Source of the DNA: Phormidesmis priestleyi BC1401
GTDB lineage: Bacteria; Cyanobacteriota; Cyanobacteriia; Leptolyngbyales; Leptolyngbyaceae
Reading direction: 5' to 3'
Assembly: GCF_001650195.1 (NCBI RefSeq)
Contig: NZ_LXYR01000001.1
Span: 10,358-74,357 of the forward strand
DNA: 64,000 bases
Below the pieces are notes generated by a model. That model was not told the origin of the DNA, did not search any database, and saw only the letters and a list, made by a program, of their open reading frames with translations. Position numbers and translations under genes: made by a program. Shown here piece by piece: positions 44,080 through 53,351 of the stretch. Position 1 is the first letter of the stretch; each line of letters opens with the position of its first letter.

Positions 44080-44982
44080 ATGGAAGATGTCATTCATCAA
44101 CGAGAGCGACGAACGGGGTGGGCGCTTACGATTCCGGCGTTGTTGATGTTAGCGCTGGTGTTTGTTTACCCGATCGTCAGAGCCTTTTGGCAAAGCTTTT
44201 TTACCCAAAACTTAGGAACTCAACTTCAGTCAGAGTTTTCAGGATTTGCGAATCTTGCCCGCATGGCGCAAGATGGGCGATTTTGGCAAAGTTTGGGGAA
44301 CTCAGCGGTTTTTACGGTCTTCTCAGTGCTGCTGGAGTTTATTTTAGGGTTGGGCATCGCCCTGGTATTGAACCAGACGTTTAAGGGGCGAGGCATTGTT
44401 CGGACGATCGCGATTCTTCCCTGGGCGTTGCCAACTGCGTTAATTGCCCTGGCGTGGACGTGGATTTTTAATGATCAATACGGCGTTGTTAACGACATTC
44501 TGCTGCGATTGGGAATTATTCAAACTGGAATTAACTGGTTAGGGAATCCGACGTTAGCAATGGTGTCTGTGATTGTGGCAGATGTTTGGAAGACAACTCC
44601 TTTCATCAGCATTCTATTGTTAGCCGGATTGCAATCGATTCCGAGTGACTTATATGAGGCTCAAGCGATCGACGGTGCAACTCCCTGGCAGAGTTTCCAA
44701 TAAATCACGCTGCCGTTGCTATTACCGCAAATCGTGATCGCGCTGCTGTTTCGGTTTGCCCAAGCCTTCGGAATTTTTGACCTGATCGCAGTGATGACAG
44801 GTGGCGGTCCCGGTGGCGCGACTGAGACGGTATCGCTATATATCTATGCGACGATTATGCGTTATTTAGATTTTGGCTATGGAGCTGCTCTAGTGACGGT
44901 GACTTTTTTGCTGTTGGTGCTAATCGTTGCGATCGCGAGTTATTTTCTAAATCGGTCTAGAGCTACATCGGGAAGTGTTTAA
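44080..44982 (+). pseudogene. Sugar ABC permease (MalF/UgpA type) with an in-frame stop
   Basis: The reading frame is uninterrupted apart from one TAA at 44701-44703: upstream 207 codons, downstream 93 codons, same frame. The stop falls inside the EAA loop: YEAQAIDGATPWQSFQ-stop-ITLPLLLPQI, where a normal permease has no stop. A single C-to-T change from CAA or CGA would explain it. The remaining sequence is intact (six helices, GGGPGGATET), so the mutation is recent or is a sequencing error. Without this subunit the transporter would not work. Confidence 0.85.
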
Positions 44983-44984
44983 TC

Positions 44985-45869
44985 ATGACTACTGTTTCTC
45001 CAGAAGACATTGATCGGGACGCTCTAAAAAGGTCAGGTGACTCGATCGTGAAACGATTAATTTTACCAATCTCAGCAGCGTTGACTGTCATCTTCTGTCT
45101 TGCTCCAATTCTGTGGCAGTTGCTGACTTCCTTTAAAGTAGACGCGGACATTGCTGCGATTCCTAACGTTTATATTCCAAGTCGATATACGCTAGATCAC
45201 TATCGAGCTTTGTTTGAGCGTCGTCCGTTTTTTAACTACATTCTCAATAGTGCCATTGTCTCGATCGCGTCCACAATCCTGGCTTTAGGATTGGGCGCGC
45301 CTGCTGCCTATGCGCTGGCACGATTAAAACTTCAGGGTGAACGCATTCTGTTAGCCACTATTCTATTGGTGACTCTATTTCCTCCAATCCTATTGTTTTT
45401 GGGATTGCTCGAAGTAATTCGATATTTACAACTTGGCAATAACTATTTGGCACTGATCATTCCCTACACCGCGATTAACTTACCGTTAACGATTTTGGTA
45501 ATGCGGAGTTTCTTCCAGCAGTTGCCCAAAGATTTGGAAGACGCTGCCAGAGTCGATGGCTATAACACCGGAAGAATGCTGCTAGAAATCGTGTTGCCGA
45601 TAACAATTCCAGCCCTCGTCACAACCGGAATTCTCACCTTTATTTCTGCCTGGAACGAGTTTATTTTTGCCCTCACGTTCATCACCCGTGAGGATATGAA
45701 AACCGTTCCAGTTGCAGGGGCACAGCTTGGAGGAGCTTCCCCGTTTGAGGTTCCTTATGGTCCGATCGCAGCGGCAACCGTTTTAGGTACGATTCCCCTG
45801 GTTTTACTCGTGCTCTTTTTCCAACGTCGGATCGTGCAAGGGCTGACCGCAGGGGCTGTCAAAGGCTAA
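44985..45869 (+). CDS. Sugar ABC transporter permease (MalG/UgpE type)
   Basis: 294 aa, six membrane helices. The EAA loop is DLEDAARVDGYNTGRMLLEIVLPIT, and the C-terminal PVAGAQLGGASPFEVPYGP is typical of MalG-like proteins. It starts 2 bp after the permease pseudogene. This copy looks intact. Confidence 0.92.
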   Translation: MTTVSPEDIDRDALKRSGDSIVKRLILPISAALTVIFCLAPILWQLLTSFKVDADIAAIPNVYIPSRYTLDHYRALFERRPFFNYILNSAIVSIASTILALGLGAPAAYALARLKLQGERILLATILLVTLFPPILLFLGLLEVIRYLQLGNNYLALIIPYTAINLPLTILVMRSFFQQLPKDLEDAARVDGYNTGRMLLEIVLPITIPALVTTGILTFISAWNEFIFALTFITREDMKTVPVAGAQLGGASPFEVPYGPIAAATVLGTIPLVLLVLFFQRRIVQGLTAGAVKG

Positions 45870-45895
45870 TCATTCCTTATTCTTTTTAAGTGGTT

Positions 45896-47035
45896 ATGGA
45901 TAAACAACTTGAGCTTGTCGATTTGCGTAAAGCCTATACTCCGCAGATCATTCCTGTTAAAGACGTGAGCCTGACAGTTAAGCAGGGAGAATTTCTGACG
46001 CTTTTGGGTCCGTCGGGCTGTGGCAAGTCAACGATTTTGCGAATGATTGCGGGGTTAGAGCAGCCGACCAGCGGCAAAATTTTGATTGACGGGCGAGATG
46101 TAAGTCGATTGGGTCCGGGCGATCGCAACATTGCAATGGTGTTTCAAAGCTATGCGCTCTACCCGCACATGACGGTGCGTGAAAACATCGCCTCTGGGTT
46201 GAAACTCAGAAAAACGCCGCCCGGAGAAATCCAGCAGCGCATTCACGAGGTCGCCGATTTTCTGGGCTTGCATGAGTTGATGAATCGCAAACCCGGACAG
46301 CTATCGGGAGGACAACGCCAACGAGTCGCTGTGGCTCGAACGCTAGTGCGTCGCCCCGATGTGTTTCTGCTAGACGAGCCGCTGAGTAATTTGGATGCTC
46401 TGCTGAGAGAACACGTCCGGGCAGAACTCAAGCAACTATTTCAGTCACAAAATGCCCCAGTGGTGTATGTCACTCATGACCAAACTGAAGCGATGACACT
46501 CTCGACTAAAGTGGCGCTGCTCAATAACGGCTTTTTGCAGCAGCTAGACACTCCAGAGGGCATTTATGGCAATCCTGCTAATCAGTTTGTGGCTGGGTTT
46601 ATTGGCAGCCCCCAGATGAATTTTTTGCGCGTTTTGTGTGATGGAAAAAGCGCGATCGTCGGCAATAGTCTCATCCCCCTGCCTCACGGAGTCACTGCCC
46701 CTACAGAAGTGGTGTTAGGAATCCGCCCAGAACACGTTCATCTGGCAAATTCTGAGAACGAACCCACGATTCACGGTCAGGTGTTCTTAGTCGAAAACTT
46801 GGGGATGCACAATCTGGTGAGCATCCAGGTTGACAGCGTTCAAGAACCAATGAAGCTGCGAGCGTTGATGGGAATGGGCGAGCGGGTTAGCAGCGGTAGC
46901 TCTGTGAAATTGGGGTTTTCGATCGAGTCGATTCACTGGTTTGATGCGACAACGGGCGATCGCTTGTCGGGTGCCCCTGCAAAAGCGGGCGTTGCTAAAG
47001 CCAGATATGAATTGTCAGATTTGCCCTCACCCTAG
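45896..47035 (+). CDS. Sugar ABC transporter ATPase (UgpC/MalK type), C-terminus from a MITE
   Basis: 379 aa from the ATG at 45896 (a GTG lies two codons before). Walker A is GPSGCGKST, the signature LSGGQRQRVAVART and Walker B VFLLDEPLSNLD; a C-terminal TOBE-type regulatory domain follows (PEHVHLANSENE). The last 15 residues, GVAKARYELSDLPSP (365-379), and the stop are encoded by the MITE inserted at 46988. Function is likely retained because the insertion comes after the regulatory domain. Confidence 0.9.
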   Translation: MDKQLELVDLRKAYTPQIIPVKDVSLTVKQGEFLTLLGPSGCGKSTILRMIAGLEQPTSGKILIDGRDVSRLGPGDRNIAMVFQSYALYPHMTVRENIASGLKLRKTPPGEIQQRIHEVADFLGLHELMNRKPGQLSGGQRQRVAVARTLVRRPDVFLLDEPLSNLDALLREHVRAELKQLFQSQNAPVVYVTHDQTEAMTLSTKVALLNNGFLQQLDTPEGIYGNPANQFVAGFIGSPQMNFLRVLCDGKSAIVGNSLIPLPHGVTAPTEVVLGIRPEHVHLANSENEPTIHGQVFLVENLGMHNLVSIQVDSVQEPMKLRALMGMGERVSSGSSVKLGFSIESIHWFDATTGDRLSGAPAKAGVAKARYELSDLPSP

Positions 47036-47154
47036 CCCTCTCCTTTTGGGAGAGGGGACAGGATTTCTGGCTCCTTTCTCCCCAGGGAGAGGGGTTAGCG
47101 AGGGCTTGCCCCACTTCGTGAGGAGGGGAATTTATACTTGCATTCAGCAACGCC
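46988..47154. mobile_element. MITE copy A, with 8-bp target duplication
   Basis: Ends are GGCGTTGCT and AGCAACGCC; the direct repeats CAAAAGCG flank it exactly (46980-46987 and 47155-47162). The interior has the family's palindromic blocks (CCCTCACCCTAGCCCTCTC, and CCCCACTTCGTGAGGAGGG). It is non-autonomous: no coding capacity, and it overlaps the 3' end of the transporter ATPase gene. Confidence 0.9.
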
Positions 47155-47318
47155 CAAAAGCGATGGTAGAGAGTTAGCAAACCATTCCTTTGTGAGCGCC
47201 AAGCATCAAAGAACGCGTCTAATGTTTGGCTCTTAAGTTTTGCCTGAGTGCCGTGATAGTTTCTCAGCTATTTTTACTGGGTTGACATAGGATTGTTTTT
47301 GACCTTAAGCGATTTGCC

Positions 47319-48395
47319 ATGTCTATCAAAAAGATTTTGTCGATCGGGCTACTCATCTTCGTGCCGATCTCGATCGCAGCCGAAAAGCTAGAGTGGGGCA
47401 CGATGACGGTTTTCGTGACTTCGGCGTTGGCGATCGTGCCGCTGGCAATTTGGTTAAGCACGGCGACTGAAGAAGTCGCAGTGGTCACAGGTCCGTCAGT
47501 CGGTGGCTTGCTGAATGCTGTGTTTGGCAACGCGACAGAATTGATTATCGGTCTAGTTGCGCTTAGAGCCGGACTGATTGACATTGTGAAAGCCAGTATT
47601 ACCGGAACCATTATTAGCAACTTGCTGTTGGCGATGGGGATGTCAATGTTTTTTGGGGGACTGCGGTTTAAAGAGCAAGAATTTAAGCCGATCGTGGCGC
47701 GAGTCAACGGCTCGTCAATGACGCTGGCGGTGATTGCAATTTTGCTGCCCTCAATGGCGTTTCATTTTGCGGGAGAAGTCGAAACGCTGCCCGTTAAAGA
47801 ACTCTCAATTACGGTCGCTGTTGTGCTAATCGTGGTCTATATCATGACGCTAATTTTCTCGCTCAAAACCCATAACTATTTATACGAAGTCGGCATCTCT
47901 GAGCTTGCAGATAGCGACGAGCCTGAACATAAACCGAACCTCTCGCTCTGGCTTGGAGTTTTGCTTGCCTCGACCGTGGCAGTCGCCTACGAGTCTGAGA
48001 TTTTTGTGGGCGTGGTCGAGGAAGCGACTAAAGGATTAGGATTAACACCTCTATTCACCGGGGTAATTCTCTTGCCATTGGTGGGCGGGGCGGCGGAGTA
48101 TGTGACAGCAGTTGGCGTTGCTGTTAAAAATAATATGGATCTGTCGGTTTCTGTCGCGATGGGTTCTAGTTTGCTCGTTGCGTTGCTGATGGCACCGATG
48201 TTGGTATTAGTGGGGCAAGCGATCGGGCAACCAATGGATCTGAGTTTTAACCCCTTTGAAGTGGTGGCGGTCGCCGTTGCAGTCATTGTTGCAAATCTGA
48301 TCAGCTTAGACGGACGATCGAACTGGCTAGAAGGAATTCTCTTGTTAGCAACTTATGTGATTTTGGCGGCGGCGTTCTACTTTCAGCCTGCGTGA
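47319..48395 (+). CDS. cax: Calcium/proton exchanger
   Basis: 358 aa, about eleven membrane helices in two homologous halves. GNATELIIGLVALRAGLID and GGAAEYVTAVGVAVKN are the alpha-repeat ion-binding motifs of CAX proteins. It exports Ca2+ in exchange for H+ across the membrane. The two-repeat layout and length are complete. It is monocistronic, followed by a 21-bp repeat array. Confidence 0.9.
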   Translation: MSIKKILSIGLLIFVPISIAAEKLEWGTMTVFVTSALAIVPLAIWLSTATEEVAVVTGPSVGGLLNAVFGNATELIIGLVALRAGLIDIVKASITGTIISNLLLAMGMSMFFGGLRFKEQEFKPIVARVNGSSMTLAVIAILLPSMAFHFAGEVETLPVKELSITVAVVLIVVYIMTLIFSLKTHNYLYEVGISELADSDEPEHKPNLSLWLGVLLASTVAVAYESEIFVGVVEEATKGLGLTPLFTGVILLPLVGGAAEYVTAVGVAVKNNMDLSVSVAMGSSLLVALLMAPMLVLVGQAIGQPMDLSFNPFEVVAVAVAVIVANLISLDGRSNWLEGILLLATYVILAAAFYFQPA

Positions 48396-48521
48396 CGCGA
48401 TCTGAGTCCTGCCGAGTCTGTTCTCGATCGCCCATGCGATGACCCATTAGAGGATCTGTAGGTAGACCATCGTGCAGATCAGGAATCACCCCTCCTCGGC
48501 GAGAAAGATCTTCTCACTCAC

Positions 48522-48647
48522 GAGTCTTTGCATCTGGCGCATGAGTCTTTGAGTGTCTCCCACGAGCCTTTGCATCTGGCGCATGAGTCTTTGATTGTCT
48601 CCCACGAGTCTTTGAGTGTCTCCCACGAGTCTTTGCATCTGGCGCAT
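48522..48647. repeat. 21-bp minisatellite, 6 units of two types
   Basis: Six 21-bp units alternate between GAGTCTTTGCATCTGGCGCA(T) and GAGTCTTTGAGTGTCTCCCA(C) in the order A-B-A-B-B-A, with a few changes. As at 2476, the length is divisible by three, so several frames stay open (plus ESLHLAH/ESLSVSH). It lies between cax and polA and has no spacers, so it is not CRISPR. No promoter is evident in it. Confidence 0.85.
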
Positions 48648-48828
48648 AGGTACATGGCGCTCGGTTCGCGAGTTTCCATACGTGGTTGATGCGTCTTTGC
48701 CCCTTGAGCGGGAGTTGTTGCACCTCTCTCATGACTTCTGACATCTCTTCGCCAACCTAACCGCATACAGTCAAGTCTCAGAGGCGACCGATCGAGCACC
48801 GCTATGGGCATACCCTAGAGTCGCTACA

Positions 48829-51792
48829 ATGAGGGTCTGTTCTCCTCACCCGATCGTGCCTACTTTGACTGTTACAAACCCCCCAAAAATCGTTCTCGTT
48901 GATGGTCATTCTCTAGCGTTTCGCTCCTACTTTGCGTTTGCCAAAGGGCGAGACGGCGGGCTTCGCACCTCAACGGGCGTTCCGACGAGCGTCTCTTACG
49001 GGTTTCTCAAAGCGCTGTTAGAAACGGTCGAGTTAGAAAAGCCAGAATATGTCGCGATCGCGTTTGACTTGGGCGGTCCGACCTTTCGCCACGAGGCAGA
49101 CGACACTTATAAAGCCGATCGCCCCGAAACGCCCGAAGATTTCATGCCCGACTTAGAAAATCTTCAAGAGTTGCTCAGAGCGATGAACTTGCCGATCGTG
49201 GTGACTCCGGGCTATGAGGCGGATGACGTGATCGGCACTCTGGCACTCAAAGCGCGGCGAGAAGGCTTTGATGTCAAGATTTTGAGCGGCGATCGAGACT
49301 TATTTCAGCTAGTCGATGCCGAAAATCACATCAAGATTCTCTACATGAGTACCGTCTATGGCAGAGGCACTCAGCCGCCTAGAGAATTTGGGGTGCAGGA
49401 AGTCAAAGACAAAATGGGCGTGTTGCCGTCGCAGGTTGTGGACTTTAAAGCGCTGTGTGGCGACCCGTCCGACAATATTCCTGGCGTAAAAGGCATTGGC
49501 GAAAAGACTGCCATCCAACTGCTTGCGACTTACGGATCGTTAGAGAAGGTTTACGAATCGATCGACGCAATCAAAGGGGCTGTCAAGAAAAAACTCGAAG
49601 ACGGACGCGACGCGGCGTGTCATTCGCAGTGGATGGCGCAGATTCATCTAGATGTGCCGATCGAGATCGATCCCGCCGACTGCAAACTTCAGGGCTTTGA
49701 CGAAGAACAGGTCACTGCACTGCTAGAGAAGTTTGAGTTCCGATCGTTCCTCAACAAAGTCAAGAAGTGGCGTTCTCAACTCACCAGCGACGGCACCGAG
49801 TTATCGGATGAAGGCACGGAGACCGCTCTTCAAACCGACCAGCCCGTTCAAAAAGCAGTTCCTCGCTATGGCGACAGTGACGATCTGTGGTTTTTCAGCG
49901 CCGAAGACACCGCGAATGCTGAGAAAATCCAGCCCGTGATTCTCTCGCCTCGGATCATCGACACTCCCGAAAAACTCCGCGAACTGGTTGCCATCCTTCA
50001 AACCTGCACCGATCCCCAAATCCCCGTCGCGTGGGACACCGAAACCACCGCGCTAGAGCCACGAGACGCAGATCTAGTCGGCATCGGCTGCTGCTGGGCA
50101 CCCGAAAAAGACACGATCGCCTACATTCCGATCGGGCACTCATCCGGCACAAATCTAGACAAAGCATTCGTATTAGACACGCTGCGTCCAATCTTAGAAA
50201 GCGCCGACTATCCCAAATCATTGCAGAATGCCAAGTTCGATCGCTTAGTGCTGCGATTTCAGGGCATTCACCTCGCGGGCGTGGCTTTCGACACGATGCT
50301 TGCCAGTTACATCATCAACCCCGAAGGCAGTCACAAACTCGGCGACTTGAGCCAAACTTATTTGGGCATCCGAGCGCTCGACTACACCGACCTCGTGCCC
50401 AAAGGCAAACTCTTGGCAGACATCGACATTGCTGCGGTCGCTGACTATTGCGGCATGGATGTCTACAGCACATTTCATCTCGTGCCCAAGCTGCGATCGC
50501 TGCTCGAAGAAGCTCCGCAACTACTCCGTTTGTTATTAGAAGTTGAACAGCCCCTCGAACCCGTTTTAGCCGAAGCCGAAGCCTGCGGAGTCCGAATCGA
50601 TGAGCAATATTTGAATGACTTCTCAAAAAATTTAGAACGCGACCTACAATCGCTAGAGAAACGCGCGTATGAAGCCGCAAACGAAACATTTAGTCTCGGT
50701 TCACCCAAACAGTTGAGTGAACTGCTGTTTGATCGGTTAGGACTTGATCGCAAGAAATCGCGCAAAATTAAAACCGGATTCTCAACAGACGCGGCAACGC
50801 TAGAGAAACTGCAAGGCGATCACCCCGTCGTCGATTTAATTCTCGAACATCGCACCCTCTCAAAACTAAAGTCTACTTACGTCGATGCGCTGCCCAACCT
50901 GGTACGCTCCGATACGCATCGAGTTCACACCGACTTCAACCAAGCCGCGACTTCAACAGGTCGGTTGTCGTCGTCTAACCCCAACCTGCAAAACATTCCG
51001 ATCAGAACAGCGTTTAGTCGTCAGATTCGCAAGGCATTTATTCCGGCAGAAGGCTGGCTGATGGTGGCAGCAGACTATTCACAAATCGAGTTGAGAATTC
51101 TCGCACACCTCAGTCAAGAACCCGTCTTGCTTGAGACGTATCGCAATAACCAGGACGTACACACCCTGACGGCTAAATTACTGCTCGAAAAAGACGATAT
51201 CAGTTCTGAAGAACGCCGACTCGCAAAAATCATCAACTTCGGCGTGATTTATGGAATGGGTGCCCAACGCTTTGCTAGAGAAGCCGGAGTCAGATCGTCC
51301 GTTGCCAAAGAATTTATCGAGAAGTTTAACGATCGCTACTCCCGCGTCTTTGCCTATCTCCAACAAATGCAGCGAGAAGCGATCGCCAATGGCTATGTCG
51401 AGACGATTCGCGGTCGGCGGCGCTATTTTAACTTTGCCAGCGACTCCCTCAAGCAGTTGCGCGGCGTGAAGCCCGACTCGATCGACCTGGGCAAGATCAA
51501 ACTGCGCGACCAATTCGACGCACAGCTTCTAAGAGCCGCCGCGAATGCTCCGATTCAGGGTTCGAGTGCCGACATCATCAAAATTGCGATGGTGACGCTG
51601 CACGAGTTACTCAAGCGATATGACGCGCGTTTATTGCTGCAAGTGCATGACGAACTCGTGTTTGAAGTCGCCCCTGATGCCTGGGAAGAATTGCAGCCCC
51701 AAATCAAGTCTCAGATGGAAACCGCTGTTGAGTTGAGCGTGCCACTGCTCGTCGAAATTCACGCTGGTCAGAATTGGATGGACACCAAATAA
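48829..51792 (+). CDS. polA: DNA polymerase I
   Basis: 987 aa. The N-terminal 5'-3' nuclease (LVDGHSLAFRSYFAF, GYEADDVIG) leads into a 3'-5' exonuclease domain with an intact DxE motif (VAWDTETTALEP). The polymerase domain follows: motif A AADYSQIELRILAH, motif B RRLAKIINFGVIYG and motif C LLQVHDELVFEV. It fills gaps and removes RNA primers. The ATG at 48829 is used here; a GTG ten codons in (MPTLTVTNPPKIVLVDG) is an alternative. Length is standard for cyanobacterial PolA. Confidence 0.96.
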   Translation: MRVCSPHPIVPTLTVTNPPKIVLVDGHSLAFRSYFAFAKGRDGGLRTSTGVPTSVSYGFLKALLETVELEKPEYVAIAFDLGGPTFRHEADDTYKADRPETPEDFMPDLENLQELLRAMNLPIVVTPGYEADDVIGTLALKARREGFDVKILSGDRDLFQLVDAENHIKILYMSTVYGRGTQPPREFGVQEVKDKMGVLPSQVVDFKALCGDPSDNIPGVKGIGEKTAIQLLATYGSLEKVYESIDAIKGAVKKKLEDGRDAACHSQWMAQIHLDVPIEIDPADCKLQGFDEEQVTALLEKFEFRSFLNKVKKWRSQLTSDGTELSDEGTETALQTDQPVQKAVPRYGDSDDLWFFSAEDTANAEKIQPVILSPRIIDTPEKLRELVAILQTCTDPQIPVAWDTETTALEPRDADLVGIGCCWAPEKDTIAYIPIGHSSGTNLDKAFVLDTLRPILESADYPKSLQNAKFDRLVLRFQGIHLAGVAFDTMLASYIINPEGSHKLGDLSQTYLGIRALDYTDLVPKGKLLADIDIAAVADYCGMDVYSTFHLVPKLRSLLEEAPQLLRLLLEVEQPLEPVLAEAEACGVRIDEQYLNDFSKNLERDLQSLEKRAYEAANETFSLGSPKQLSELLFDRLGLDRKKSRKIKTGFSTDAATLEKLQGDHPVVDLILEHRTLSKLKSTYVDALPNLVRSDTHRVHTDFNQAATSTGRLSSSNPNLQNIPIRTAFSRQIRKAFIPAEGWLMVAADYSQIELRILAHLSQEPVLLETYRNNQDVHTLTAKLLLEKDDISSEERRLAKIINFGVIYGMGAQRFAREAGVRSSVAKEFIEKFNDRYSRVFAYLQQMQREAIANGYVETIRGRRRYFNFASDSLKQLRGVKPDSIDLGKIKLRDQFDAQLLRAAANAPIQGSSADIIKIAMVTLHELLKRYDARLLLQVHDELVFEVAPDAWEELQPQIKSQMETAVELSVPLLVEIHAGQNWMDTK

Positions 51793-51807
51793 CGGAGAAT
51801 CTCGCCA

Positions 51808-52398
51808 ATGACCCAATCTAAGCCACGCTTCAGAACGATCGAGGAATATCTCAACTATGACGACGGGACTGATACTCGTTGCGAACTGGTTGACGGAGAG
51901 TTAATCGAATTGCCGACTGAAAGCCCGATTAATGCCCTGATTGCCAGATTTCTGCTGGTCTACTTTGTCCAGATGGGAACCTCGATCGAGCGTGTGGGAG
52001 ATAAGCAGCAGATTGCTGTCACATCTTCTATGGCAACAGCGCGAGAACCTGATTTGACCGTTCATTCTGAGGCATCAGCCGCCGCAATTTTGACCCAGCA
52101 ACAGGCATTACTCCGCTTAGATATGCCCAACCCGTTATTGGTGATCGAAGTGGTTTCACCAGGCAACCCTGGAACGAGGAACTACGATCGAGACTACGTT
52201 GAGAAACGGCAAGAATATGCAGCGCGAGGCATTCTCGAATACTGGCTGATTGATCCGAGTCGGTCTGTAGTCGTGGTGCTGACGCTGTTGGAACACTCCT
52301 ATCAAGAGCAGTCCTTTATGGGGCAGGCGGCTATTGTCTCTCCCACATTCCCAGACTTGCAGCTAACGGCTGAACAAATTTTGAACGCAGGTAGATAA
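51808..52398 (+). CDS. Uma2 family (DUF820) putative endonuclease
   Basis: 196 aa. RFRTIEEYLNYDDGTDTRCELVDGELIELP, REPDLTVHSE, NPLLVIEVVSPG and YAARGILEYWLIDP show the PD-(D/E)XK core. It starts 15 bp after polA and is followed by a decayed relative. A mobile or nuclease-like role is inferred. Confidence 0.82.
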   Translation: MTQSKPRFRTIEEYLNYDDGTDTRCELVDGELIELPTESPINALIARFLLVYFVQMGTSIERVGDKQQIAVTSSMATAREPDLTVHSEASAAAILTQQQALLRLDMPNPLLVIEVVSPGNPGTRNYDRDYVEKRQEYAARGILEYWLIDPSRSVVVVLTLLEHSYQEQSFMGQAAIVSPTFPDLQLTAEQILNAGR

Positions 52399-52419
52399 GG
52401 GGAGCGATTAGCGCAAACT

Positions 52420-52746
52420 TTGGAGAACACGCCACTGATCATCACACCCTACAAATGGACGATCGGGCACTATCACCACGCGATCTAGGCTGGCATATTT
52501 GACAATCAGCCTGTCGAATTACTCAATGGAGAGTTAGTTGAAATAGCACCAGAAGGCATTTCTCATGCAGGTCTGAGCGATCGCTCATCCAGATATCTGC
52601 AAACCCTTCTGGGGGAACGGGCGATCGTGCGGGTAGGACATCCGATTACCCTTCTTAGCCGTTCGGAGCCTGAACCTGATTGGGCGATCGTCCAGCCAAT
52701 AGAACAAGTCTATAAAAGAGAGTTCAGTCTCCGCAGTAGACAATGA
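52420..52746 (+). pseudogene. Uma2 family pseudogene
   Basis: The frame reads PYKWTIGHYHHAI, then a TAG stop (near 52486), then AGIFDNQPVELLNGELVEIAPEG and SRYLQTLLGERAIVRVGHPITL, ending after PDWAIVQPIEQVYKREFSLRSRQ. This is Uma2 up to the strand before the catalytic ExK region, which is gone. The 3' end overlaps the end of the RidA gene by 23 bp. It is probably a duplicate that decayed. Confidence 0.75.
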
Positions 52747-53113
52747 GATCGATTTCAACATCGCCTAAACCTGCTAAACCCGCCACCCCGATCGTCGTTC
52801 TCGCAGACCGACGGTGACGATCAAAGTAGGACGCATAGATTTCGTTTACGGCTTGCAGATACCGCAAATCAGTAATAAAAACCCGTGACATAACGACCCG
52901 ATCGAACCCTGTCCCGGCGTGAGTCAGGACAAGTTTGAGATTCTCCATCACTTGGGTAGTTTGCTGCTCGATCGTGCCTATCCTCATGTCACCTGTTTCA
53001 GGATCTTCAGCTAACTGTCCGGTGACGAACAGCAAATCGCCCGCCCGAACAGCATGACAAAACGGACCAAGAGGAGGAAGGATTTGATCAGGCAGCGTAA
53101 TGTATTCCAGCAT
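52724..53113 (-). CDS. RidA family protein
   Basis: 129 aa from the ATG at 53113 (MLEYITLPDQ); a start at 53128 would add five residues. GDLLFVTGQLAEDPETGDM, RVFITDLRYL and ARTTIGVAGL with VEIDLIVY keep the arginine and glutamate of the RidA active site. RidA removes reactive enamine/imine intermediates. It converges on the Uma2 pseudogene. Confidence 0.88.
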   Translation of the reverse strand: MLEYITLPDQILPPLGPFCHAVRAGDLLFVTGQLAEDPETGDMRIGTIEQQTTQVMENLKLVLTHAGTGFDRVVMSRVFITDLRYLQAVNEIYASYFDRHRRSARTTIGVAGLAGLGDVEIDLIVYCGD

Positions 53114-53166
53114 GAGTTTTATCAACAATAAGCAGTCATCTTAAACCATCGTGAGAAGCAAGACTG

Positions 53167-53332
53167 GCGTTGCTGAATGCAGATGTGAAATGCCCTCCTC
53201 ACGAAGTGGGGCGAAGCCCTCGCCAACCCTTCTCCCCAGGGAGAAGGGAGACAAAACTCTTGTCCCCTCTCCCTGGGGAGAGGGCTAGGGTGAGGGTAAA
53301 ATCTGTGCTTCATAGATCGATTCAGCAGCGCC
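53167..53332. mobile_element. MITE copy B, with 8-bp target duplication
   Basis: Ends are GGCGTTGCTGAAT and ATTCAGCAGCGCC (12 of 13 pair). Flanks GCAAGACT and GCAAAACT match 7 of 8. It has the same palindromic interior as copy A. It lies between the RidA gene and rfbB. Confidence 0.85.
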
Positions 53333-53351
53333 GCAAAACTCACTAGGCTAC

